Below are positions 52,592 to 60,733 of a DNA stretch of 64,000 nt, one piece after another. Positions within the stretch are counted from its first letter, which is position 1, and each line of letters opens with the position of its first letter. The position numbers and the translations under genes are program-made. Source of the DNA: Natrinema gelatinilyticum (GTDB taxonomy: Archaea; Halobacteriota; Halobacteria; Halobacteriales; Natrialbaceae); assembly GCF_024266705.1 (NCBI RefSeq), contig NZ_CP100756.1, forward strand, positions 186,001-250,000. The letters run 5' to 3'. Under the pieces are notes generated by a model. The model saw only the letters and a list, made by a program, of their open reading frames with translations, did no database searches and was not told the origin of the DNA.

Positions 52592-54403
52592 ATGGCACGC
52601 GACTCTTCGGTACTGGATGATGAGTCGACCGCCTCCACCGACGAGGAGGCGATCGGCGGCGATAGTAATAATGAATTACTGCATCGGCGGTCGTATATGA
52701 AGTTGGCCGGAGCGACCACGGCTGCGGCGACGCTCGCGGGAACCGCAAGCGCCGCTGAAGACTACGACGTACTCAAAGCACGCGGCCAGACGATCCGCGT
52801 CGGCCGCGACGAAACGTTCGAAAACAAACTCATCGATCTGACGACGGGTGGTAGTTTCATGATCTACGTCGAGGGGGCTAACTCGGTTATTCGAAATATC
52901 GGGTTCAAAGGGCTCTACCGCGGAGACGGTTTCATGATCTCGATCAATGCCGGACCGGGTGACATTCTCATCGAAAACGTCTACCTCGGTGACGGTGCAA
53001 CGAAAGAAGGCTCGGACTTCGTTCACGGCCCCGGCGCAGTGTTCATGCACAAGGGGAGCGAAGCGGATCTCACCTTCCGTAACTGTAACGTGCAGGGATA
53101 CCCGAATAACGGGTTCTACTGCTCCAACACGCCCTACGGCGGCAGCGTCCGCTTCGAGAACTGCTTTGGCAAGAACAACGGCGTGACGACCTTCCGGTGC
53201 GGGAGCGAAAACGACGAAATCGTAAATTGCGTCGCGTACAACGACAACACCGACTACGGCCGCGGCTACGGTGGCTACGGCGAGACCAACGGCCGTCCCG
53301 TCTGGGTCTGGAACGGTGGGACCGTAACGATCCGAGACTCGCACTTCGCCGACGGACCGTACCCGTATGCGCTCGTCGCCGGCGCGAGCGGATCGTCCGG
53401 CAGCATCGACTTCCAGAGCGGCGGGATTCGCGGGCAGATCCGTCGCGCGAACGGTTCGACTGTCTCCGTTTCCAGCGACGTCTCGAGCGATCCCGACCTT
53501 TCGATCCCGAACGGGGTTCCGACGTCGCCCAAGGCCGCAGCAACCGGCGGCGAATCAGGGGACTCGAGCGGGGAATCCGACACAGGTCGATCGGATAGCG
53601 AACCAGCCCAGCTTCCGAACGTCCTCCTCGTCGACGGCAGCCCATCGGCCGCAACCCGGTACGAATTCAGCGTCGACGGCGAACTCGAGCACTCGAACGA
53701 CGAAGGCGCGTCGCTCGACGACGAGGACACGATCGACGGGTCCACAGTCTCCGGCACCGTCGCCGACTGGAAAGACGCCTTCCGGTTCGACGGCGAACTC
53801 ACCGGACTCACCGTCGACGGGCCCGGAACCGTACTCGTCAACGGCGAACAGGTCGATCCGGCCGCCTACGGCCAGCGGCTCCCCCACACCCTCACGGTCA
53901 CGGGGCGGGGCTCGCCGTCGAGTTACGAGATTACGGTCGACGGCACGATCGAACTCGTCTCGGACGACCAGCCCACGGAGGATGCGACGACGATCTCGGG
54001 GTCGACCGTCCAGAGTTCGCTCAGCGACGGCAGCCAGTCCTTCCGATTCTCCGGGACGTTGACGGACGTCACGTTTACCGACGGCGAAGCGGACGTCACG
54101 TTAGACGGAGAGCCGATCGATCCGAGCGACTACGGCGACCACGCGATGACGCCCCACGCGATCGTCATCGACGGGAACCAGGCCGATGGACCGAGTACGT
54201 ACTCATTCGAAATCGACGGAACGGTCGTCAAAACGACCTACCGTGGCGCATCGATCGACGACGATGACGTGATTGAGGACAGCGCGGTTCGTGGCGCCGT
54301 CGAGAACTGTCTCGACGCCTACTGGTTCGACGGTGACATCACGGACTTCCGCCTCTGCGGCGACGCCGCCGTCGAGGTCCAGTACAACGCACGCGACCAA
54401 TAA
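52592..54403 (+). CDS. Tat-secreted beta-helix protein with three C-terminal repeat domains (copy A)
   Basis: A 603-residue protein, start ATG 52592 by promoter spacing and by the shared MARD N-terminus with the 57934 paralogue. A Tat signal HRRSYMKLAGATTAAATLAG follows an acidic N-region; cleavage is near ASAA (about residue 55). Residues 57-315 form a parallel beta-helix (EDYDVLKARGQTIRVGRDET, NIGFKGLYRGDG and so on). After a Gly/Ser linker come three related domains of about 85 residues: 341-428, 430-517 and 520-603, each with a P-x-x-L/I-x-V-x-G start and a middle F-R-F-(D/S)-G-x-L motif. Probably a surface or secreted polysaccharide-active protein. Confidence 0.85.
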   Translation: MARDSSVLDDESTASTDEEAIGGDSNNELLHRRSYMKLAGATTAAATLAGTASAAEDYDVLKARGQTIRVGRDETFENKLIDLTTGGSFMIYVEGANSVIRNIGFKGLYRGDGFMISINAGPGDILIENVYLGDGATKEGSDFVHGPGAVFMHKGSEADLTFRNCNVQGYPNNGFYCSNTPYGGSVRFENCFGKNNGVTTFRCGSENDEIVNCVAYNDNTDYGRGYGGYGETNGRPVWVWNGGTVTIRDSHFADGPYPYALVAGASGSSGSIDFQSGGIRGQIRRANGSTVSVSSDVSSDPDLSIPNGVPTSPKAAATGGESGDSSGESDTGRSDSEPAQLPNVLLVDGSPSAATRYEFSVDGELEHSNDEGASLDDEDTIDGSTVSGTVADWKDAFRFDGELTGLTVDGPGTVLVNGEQVDPAAYGQRLPHTLTVTGRGSPSSYEITVDGTIELVSDDQPTEDATTISGSTVQSSLSDGSQSFRFSGTLTDVTFTDGEADVTLDGEPIDPSDYGDHAMTPHAIVIDGNQADGPSTYSFEIDGTVVKTTYRGASIDDDDVIEDSAVRGAVENCLDAYWFDGDITDFRLCGDAAVEVQYNARDQ

Positions 54404-54692
54404 GCGACTCGGCGATACGTCGATCCGGGCATCTCGTTTTCAATTCCGCAATCCCGTGAGCGATGGCACGTCTCGAAATCACTCGAGTGCCACGACCTAC
54501 TCACTCGATGCGAGACCGGCGACTCGAGAATTGCGCCGTGTTTGTATCGACAGCACGCGGGCTGGACCGATCGATAGCGTATGCGGAGCGCCTCGAGTGT
54601 AAGCAGGTGCCGAATTCGTCAGAGGGAGCGATCCTCCGAGTTACGCGACAGTAGCTGGGAGATCCTTCCACACCGTTTCGGTAGGGACGTTG

Positions 54693-54711
54693 TACTCTCG
54701 GTACGAGAGTA
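54693..54711 (+). promoter_or_regulatory. Perfect inverted repeat abutting the promoter of the GT4 gene
   Basis: tactctcggtacgagagta is an inverted repeat with 8-base arms and a 3-base centre. It touches the TATA-like ataacaaac (54712-54720), where a bound repressor would block TBP/TFB. Confidence 0.5.
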
Positions 54712-54720
54712 ATAACAAAC
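54712..54720 (+). promoter_or_regulatory. ATAACAA-type promoter element
   Basis: ataacaaac, 33 bases before the ATG at 54745, the spacing of a leaderless promoter. Confidence 0.5.
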
Positions 54721-54744
54721 AAATTGATACGGCTGTGTTGGACT

Positions 54745-55905
54745 ATGAACTTCGGCTTCTATCACGAAGCTGCGGGCACTCGCCATGCCGGGGGGATCGC
54801 CGTCTACACCCAGCGGATGGCACTCGAACTTAGCAAGCGAAACGACGTGACGTTGTATACCGGTGATGGAAGACTATCGCCCGTTCTGGCGGATTCCGAC
54901 GTGACCATCGTCGAGACACCCTCGTTCGACGATCATCTGACGCGGTTGCTCGATCCGTTGAGCCCGCTCGGCGCTCAGAACCGAGAGAAGTTCCTGATGA
55001 CACTGTGGGCGGTTCGTAACGACGTCATCGATCATATGAACGACTCCCTCGACGTCCTGTGTACCTCCCAGTTCCTCGACGATCTTCTCCTCTCGAATCT
55101 CGTCGACGTCCCCACCGTGTACACGTTCCATAGGGCGACGGGCGTCAGCCCCGCAGCCTGGCTTCGCGATCGGTTCTCCCAGACGTCCCTTCTCGTGGCC
55201 AATTCTGACGACACTGCTCGACAGGTCTCTGCGGCCTTCGACGACGACATCGATGGCATCGTTTACCCCGGCGTCGATCCCACCCAGTTTCGGCCCGGCG
55301 TCGAACCCGCCTTCGAAAGCGACGGGCCGGCGATTCTGTTCGTCGGCAGATTCGTCGACTCCAAGGGAATCGACGAACTGCTCGAGGCCGTCACGGGCCT
55401 CGAGGGACGCCAGGAAATTCACTTCGTCGGCCGGGGCGAGCGTGACTGCATCCAGCGGCGAGCGGCCCGACTCGGGATCGACGACGCCGTCGTCTGTCAC
55501 GGGGAGATCCCCCATCCCGACTTGCCGTCGTATTACGCCGCGGCCGACGTCTTTTGCCTTCCGAGCCACACTGAGAGCTTCGGACTGGCGAACATTGAAG
55601 CGATGGCCTGTGGGGTGCCAGTCGTCACTACTGATCTCGAGGGGATCAAGACCTACCTGGCCAACGGAGAGAACGGGCTCCTGGTGCAGGTCGGTGACCC
55701 GAAGGACCTCGCGGACAAGCTATCCATGCTGCTCGACTCTCCCGAGCTGCGGTCGCGTCTCGGCGAACAGGCCCGAGCGGACGTCCAGGAATTTACGTGG
55801 GCGACACAGGCAAAGCGACTGGAACAGATCTGTCGCGACGGACTCGAGACTGTCGACGAGATCGATCACCCGTCGGCCGTGCCTGCCAGCGCGGACACTG
55901 TCTGA
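54745..55905 (+). CDS. Family 4 glycosyltransferase
   Basis: A 386-residue GT-B enzyme. The start at ATG 54745 (MNFGFYHEAAGTRHAGGIAV) puts the GGIAVYT nucleotide-sugar loop in its usual place and fits the promoter spacing; the frame is open seven codons further up. C-terminal motifs: ILFVGRFVDSKGIDELLEAV, HTESFGLANIEAMACGVPVV with E-x7-E, and NGLLVQVGDPKDLA. It is a retaining, cytoplasmic enzyme. It sits between two beta-helix genes, linking sugar transfer to those secreted proteins. Confidence 0.92.
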   Translation: MNFGFYHEAAGTRHAGGIAVYTQRMALELSKRNDVTLYTGDGRLSPVLADSDVTIVETPSFDDHLTRLLDPLSPLGAQNREKFLMTLWAVRNDVIDHMNDSLDVLCTSQFLDDLLLSNLVDVPTVYTFHRATGVSPAAWLRDRFSQTSLLVANSDDTARQVSAAFDDDIDGIVYPGVDPTQFRPGVEPAFESDGPAILFVGRFVDSKGIDELLEAVTGLEGRQEIHFVGRGERDCIQRRAARLGIDDAVVCHGEIPHPDLPSYYAAADVFCLPSHTESFGLANIEAMACGVPVVTTDLEGIKTYLANGENGLLVQVGDPKDLADKLSMLLDSPELRSRLGEQARADVQEFTWATQAKRLEQICRDGLETVDEIDHPSAVPASADTV

Positions 55906-56167
55906 GACTGATCGACAGTCCGAGGATGAGCCGTAATCCGCAGGACTGCGTCGATGGAACGGTCCGTAGGCAGCACTGTTTTAGCCGACACCCGGTAACG
56001 GCGGTGCGAGACGGAGATATTGGCCGCTGCTCGGTTCCGATGGACGTGAGGACGTCTTTAGCGGGGACGGGGTGCAGGTGTCTTCAGAAAGCCGTCCGTC
56101 GGGGAAAGAAGAGATCCGAGAAGAGATTTCGATACGGCAGTTCGACTGAAAATCCGAGAGAAACGGG

Positions 56168-57934
56168 CTATTTGCTCCGAACGTTGTACTCGACGTCGAC
56201 GGCGGCGTCGCCGCGGAGGCGGAAGTCCGTGATGTCGCCGTCGAACCAGTAGGCGTCGATTTGGTCGTCGACGCTACCGCTAGCATCGTTGCCGGTAATC
56301 TCGTCGCCAGGATCGATCGACGCGTCTCGATAGCTCGACGTGACGACCTCACCGTCGACGCTGAACGAGTACACAGACTCACCGTCGGTATCAGTTCCAT
56401 CGATCACGATGGCGTGGGGGAGAAGTTCCTGCTCGCCGTACTGGTCGGGATCGATCCGCTGATCGTCGAGGTACACGTGCGCAGAGCCGTCGAGGAAGGT
56501 CACGTCGGTGAGCGTCCCGGAGAATCTGAAGTGTTGGGCACCGCATTCGATGGATCCCTCGACTGTGTTGTCCGATACCACCGTCGCATACTCGTTGGAG
56601 TCGTTGCCGGCGACCGTGTCGATCATCCCGTCGACCGTGATCTCGTAGTTCGCAGCGGAGCCGTTGCCGACCAGGGTCAGTACGTGGGGCTGTCGCTCGC
56701 CGTAGTCGGCGGGGTCGACTTGCTCTCCGTTGACGTAAATGCGGGCGTCGCCGTCGATCGTGAGTTCCTCGAGTTCGCCGTCGAACCGGAAGACGTCTTT
56801 CCAGTTGGCGACGGTGCCGGTGACGTGACCGCTTTCGATCGTGTCCTCGTCCTCGATCATCGCGCCCTCGATCGTTGCTTTCTCAGCGGCGCTGGAGACC
56901 GAAAACTCGTAGCGCGTCCCGCCGGACGTGCCAGTGCCGTCGACCAGCAGGGTGTTTTCCGGGAGGGCATCGGTTGCGTCGTCCCCGTCGTCCCCACCGT
57001 CCGCCGACCGACTGGACGCCTCACCACCGGTTCCTCCCGATGCGGCTTGCTCGCCGCTTTCCGGACAGCCGTCGGGAACGAAGTGGCGCGGGTTCGACCC
57101 GTCACCGCGGCCGTCGTCGGTGTGGACGTTCTCGATCGTCAGGTCCGGATTGCCGCGCGTGAGGAGCGAGCCGCCGGTGCCGTTCGTGATGAAGTGGGAG
57201 TTGCGCACGGTCGCGCCGCCGCCGTAATTGCCCTCCCAGACCCAGGCGTTCCGGTTCGCGGCGCGTGTACCGCTCTTGTAGCTTACGCAGTTGTCGATCG
57301 ACATTCCGCAGTCACCGATCCGAAACGCGGTGTGATGACAGTCGTTGCCGTAACAGTGATCCAGTGCGATCGTACCACCGTCACCATTGTATGCAGGTGC
57401 CGAACCGTAGATACCGTTGTTCCCGGGGACGTTGAAATTGACGTATTTCACGTCGAGGTGGCCGGAGTGATCTGGGTCGACCCAGATACAAATCGAACGC
57501 TCGCCCGCGGGCTGTTCGCCGGTCGATTCTCCGAAGTAGATGTTCTCCATGACCGACGTTCCGGAGCCGGAGTCACAGACGCCGAAAACGCCCTCGTTGT
57601 ACGGGATTGTACCGGTAAAACCGATGTTGCGGATCGTCCAGTTCGTCCCCTTGGCGACGATCGTAATTGTGTTTCGGTCGCCGAAGTCGATGAGCTTGTT
57701 CTCCCAGGTTTCGCCGGAGTCGATGCGGATCGTCTGCCCGCGTGCCTCGATAACGTCGTAGTCTCCGCTCGCCGCGCTCGCAGTGGTCGCTCCGACGCCC
57801 GCGGTGATCGCCGTCGCGCTGGCTAACTTCATGTAGGATCGGCGGTCGATCACATTCCTGCTGTTCCGTTCGTCGTCACTAACTGTCGTTTCAGTGGGAC
57901 TACCGCTGTCCCGATCCGGTTGGTCGCGTGCCAT
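56168..57934 (-). CDS. Tat-secreted beta-helix protein with three C-terminal repeat domains (copy B)
   Basis: A 588-residue paralogue of the 52592 gene. The Tat motif is Arg31-Arg32 in DRRSYMKLASATAITAG, with cleavage near ASAA. The beta-helix covers about residues 57-285 (GDYDVIEARGQTIRIDSGET, WTIRNIGFTGTI, SGHLDVKYVNFN), closest in its N-terminal coils to the short form at 51101. A Gly/Asp-rich linker leads to three domains at about 324-413, 415-501 and 503-588. The last ends in YWFDGDITDFRLRGDAAVDV, nearly the same as copy A. It is encoded on the opposite strand to the other two. Confidence 0.85.
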   Translation of the reverse strand: MARDQPDRDSGSPTETTVSDDERNSRNVIDRRSYMKLASATAITAGVGATTASAASGDYDVIEARGQTIRIDSGETWENKLIDFGDRNTITIVAKGTNWTIRNIGFTGTIPYNEGVFGVCDSGSGTSVMENIYFGESTGEQPAGERSICIWVDPDHSGHLDVKYVNFNVPGNNGIYGSAPAYNGDGGTIALDHCYGNDCHHTAFRIGDCGMSIDNCVSYKSGTRAANRNAWVWEGNYGGGATVRNSHFITNGTGGSLLTRGNPDLTIENVHTDDGRGDGSNPRHFVPDGCPESGEQAASGGTGGEASSRSADGGDDGDDATDALPENTLLVDGTGTSGGTRYEFSVSSAAEKATIEGAMIEDEDTIESGHVTGTVANWKDVFRFDGELEELTIDGDARIYVNGEQVDPADYGERQPHVLTLVGNGSAANYEITVDGMIDTVAGNDSNEYATVVSDNTVEGSIECGAQHFRFSGTLTDVTFLDGSAHVYLDDQRIDPDQYGEQELLPHAIVIDGTDTDGESVYSFSVDGEVVTSSYRDASIDPGDEITGNDASGSVDDQIDAYWFDGDITDFRLRGDAAVDVEYNVRSK

Positions 57935-57961
57935 GCCACATGAGAAAGAACACTACCGAAC

Positions 57962-57973
57962 TATAAACTTTCC
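57962..57973 (-). promoter_or_regulatory. BRE/TATA box of beta-helix gene 3
   Basis: Minus-strand ggaaagtttata; TTTATA begins 33 bases before the ATG at 57934. The 120 bases upstream are strongly AT-rich, as before the other two beta-helix genes. Confidence 0.65.
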
Positions 57974-58222
57974 TTCCTCGTTATTGATAAGATTTCGTGA
58001 TTATAATTATATCGTTATAGAAATTCTCTTTTGTTACCAGATTTATTCATGGTTTTTTATATTCAAAACCGAGGGGCGGGAGCAAGGGGAACGATAGTTA
58101 CACAAAAGCTACACAATAGATAAAGAGAGTAGGAGTATCACAACTGTCAAAATCGAACGCACGAGGGCGAACACCAGAATTGTGATCTGACGCAGTGCGT
58201 GTCTGACAGACAATGCTGACAG

Positions 58223-60073
58223 TCAGCCGAATACGGCATCACGACGGGATTCGAGGACGCTCTGTGAGGAATGGATATCGTCGATAAACGACGTCAGCGC
58301 GAAGAGCCGGTACACAGATACCCGGTCGTGGTCGGCGTTCGCATCGAGGAACGCGTGGAGTTCGTCGGTTGAAAGGACGTCGTCGATGGCCTCACACTGG
58401 TCGACCTGTGTTCGAATGCAATCGACCGTATCCGGTCGGAGCCGTGAATCCGTCTCGAGGCCGTTGATCGACTTGACGATGGGTCGGACCGTCTCGAACA
58501 ACTGCGGATATCGCGAGAGGAGATCGTCGACGAACGCCACCGCTTGATGACGGGTGGACGCGACGGGAACCCCGTAATCGGGGTGCGGTAACGCTGCGGC
58601 GCTAGGCTCCAGTTCCGTGAGGAACGATCGATAGAGGTTGTACTGGGCCTTCTGGCTGGGCGGGCAGTTCATCGCGTACCGGAAGAAGTCGATCGAGTAA
58701 AACGGGGTCGTACTCCAGAAGAAAAACCGGTTCCGATCCTCGCCTTCGAACAGAAAATTGACGCCCCGTTCGTAGACGAGAAAGTGGACGTACGCCGCAG
58801 CGGGGTCCGTCTCGGGATACATCTCGAGTCGATCTCGAACGCTCCGTCGGATAGCACCCGCCGACAGCCCCGTGATCCGGGCGACCTGCTCGAGCGAGAG
58901 AAAGAAGTTCTCTTCGATGATGTACTCGACGAGGTCAGATTCGTCGGCGATCGGCCTCGCCGGAGTCAGATCCGGGAGGACCTTGTCCCCGCCGTCGCCG
59001 GTGACGTAGGTGAGACCGACATCGTACTCCTCACGAAGTTGGCGGAAGAACTCGAGGATGAACGAGGTCAAGAGTCCGATTTGACCATTTTTCGTCTTGA
59101 TTATCCGGTTCAGATCGGACCCGTTGGGCGGTCCGACCTCGTATCGCCGCCACTCGACATCGAGTTTCGTTGCCAATTTGCGGGCGATATTCACGTCGGA
59201 CGGAGACACGAATTCGTCCGAGGACATCGTTGCTGCAGTTGTCGGCAATCCCTCCGTCACGAAACCGGCCAGCACGGCTCGAGAATCAAGTCCGCCGCTC
59301 AGCGAGATCACGTCGTGGCTACCACACCCCGACCGCTGTCGACAGGCTCGTTCGAACCGATCGACGAGTTCGGCGGCGTTTCTCGATCGACTTCGATCGG
59401 CGTAGGAGTGGTCCTCGAAGTCGAATCGGTGCAGCGCTGTTTCGGTGACCGCGCCGCGATTCGGGTCCACGGTGAGTTTCGTCCCCGGCCGAAGTCGATT
59501 GGCTCCGTCCACGAGCGTTCGGTCGCCCAGTGAGTAGCCGAAGAGCAGACACTGCGCGACGCCCATTGGATCGAATCCTTCGATCGGCGCTTCGTTGATG
59601 AGATACCGGAGTTCCCTCGAGAACAGAAATGTCGCTCCGTCGTGGAAGTAGTACGTCGGCAGTCGGGCAAGCGGGTCGTTGAGTAACCCGAGTCGGCCAC
59701 TGTCCTTGTCGACTGCGACGAGCAGGAACTCCCCGTCGGTCTCCAGGAGCCACTCGGTGAGGAACTCGTCACCGTCCGCGGCGAGAACGTGCGCCGCAAC
59801 CTCGAGCAGTTCGCGCTCGAGTGAGTCGGCGTCGCGATCGTAGATCCGACCCTCGAAACAGACCCAGCAATCCCCATCTTCGAGGATTCGAATCGGATAC
59901 TCCGGATAGGCCGTCGTTCCGATCGAACTGGACGGCGAATCGAAGACGACGTCGGCCTCGTACCGATCCGTGTGGACGAGCGACTCGAGCGAGCCGGCGA
60001 ACGATCGGTGCCCGCAAGACGGGGTTCTGCCAGTAATACCAACCATATCAGTTGGTGAGTGAGTAAGCTGCAT
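58223..60073 (-). CDS. Asparagine synthase-like amidotransferase without the glutaminase cysteine
   Basis: A 616-residue AsnB-like protein. The N-terminal half (about 10-215) keeps the class II amidotransferase fold (FEGRIYDRDADSLERELLE, WLLETDGEFLLVAVDKDSG, PTYYFHDGATFLFSRELRYL). Neither possible start (MQLT or MVGITG) has the catalytic cysteine after Met, so glutamine hydrolysis is unlikely. The synthase half has the PP-loop ISLSGGLDSRAVLAG (SGGLDS, 259-264) and TGDGGDKVLPD. It probably uses ammonia, or another amine, to make an amide from a carboxylate. In a locus that makes uronic acids, a uronamide is a likely product; that is inference. Confidence 0.85.
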   Translation of the reverse strand: MQLTHSPTDMVGITGRTPSCGHRSFAGSLESLVHTDRYEADVVFDSPSSSIGTTAYPEYPIRILEDGDCWVCFEGRIYDRDADSLERELLEVAAHVLAADGDEFLTEWLLETDGEFLLVAVDKDSGRLGLLNDPLARLPTYYFHDGATFLFSRELRYLINEAPIEGFDPMGVAQCLLFGYSLGDRTLVDGANRLRPGTKLTVDPNRGAVTETALHRFDFEDHSYADRSRSRNAAELVDRFERACRQRSGCGSHDVISLSGGLDSRAVLAGFVTEGLPTTAATMSSDEFVSPSDVNIARKLATKLDVEWRRYEVGPPNGSDLNRIIKTKNGQIGLLTSFILEFFRQLREEYDVGLTYVTGDGGDKVLPDLTPARPIADESDLVEYIIEENFFLSLEQVARITGLSAGAIRRSVRDRLEMYPETDPAAAYVHFLVYERGVNFLFEGEDRNRFFFWSTTPFYSIDFFRYAMNCPPSQKAQYNLYRSFLTELEPSAAALPHPDYGVPVASTRHQAVAFVDDLLSRYPQLFETVRPIVKSINGLETDSRLRPDTVDCIRTQVDQCEAIDDVLSTDELHAFLDANADHDRVSVYRLFALTSFIDDIHSSQSVLESRRDAVFG

Positions 60074-60733
60074 TGTAATGTCGACGTTTACCGAGACCAG
60101 CTGAAGGCTACCGTTTTCGAAGCGTTTTGTGCGAAATTTCCTTCCGTCAGTAGCTGTCGGATCAGACCAGATTCGACCGCAGTACGCTCTCCATTGCGGC
60201 TATCATCGCACAAAACCTCGACACGCAGCCGGAATGGCGGGGACGATGGATTCGGTGGGTCGGACGCATCGCTTTCAGTGGGAGTACGGAACTGGCGATC
60301 GCCTCGTGCGCCGTGTGAGAAGGCTCCCGCGCCTGGAACAGCTGCTGGCACGCGACTGTCCCGGTACTGGATGACGGTCGTCGGGAGCCATTCGGACGTA
60401 TGGAACCCGGTAATAAAAACCCTTCTCAGCAACCGATCGACGGACGTCGGCGCGAAAACGGGACGAAAATTGCTGTGCCAACCCATCCCTGATACAGTAG
60501 TAGCAGTGTTCGGTGACCGTCCGACCGACCCGCAGTCGAACGTACGAAGGCATGCATCTGCGATCGAACGCTCAGGAGAATAAACCAGCGGTTGCACGCT
60601 GACCGAGTCGCTTTGTGACGCCACACGCTGTACCATGCGGTGCCGCCCGAGTAGTACGCGGTATCCGGGGCGGTCGTCATCGACTGGGAACGGGTACCAT
60701 CGGCGTTGATGTGCTACGGTCGTCGGAGGGGAA
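60074..60733. other. Intergenic region, nothing recognised
   Basis: About 660 bases upstream of the AsnB-like gene and past the end of the DUF7344 gene. Open frames are short and basic, unlike halophilic proteins. No repeat, hairpin array or RNA gene was recognised. Confidence 0.45.

Larger units (their letters stand above)
54404..54744. other. Intergenic region with promoter of the GT4 gene
   Basis: About 340 bases. The only signals are the palindrome at 54693-54711 and the TATA-like element at 54712-54720. Short frames here show no family resemblance. Confidence 0.5.

Noticed and set aside
60088..60636. A 182-codon minus-strand frame upstream of the AsnB-like gene
   Set aside because: Not acidic, no motif, and overlapping plus-strand frames of equal quality; treated as chance.
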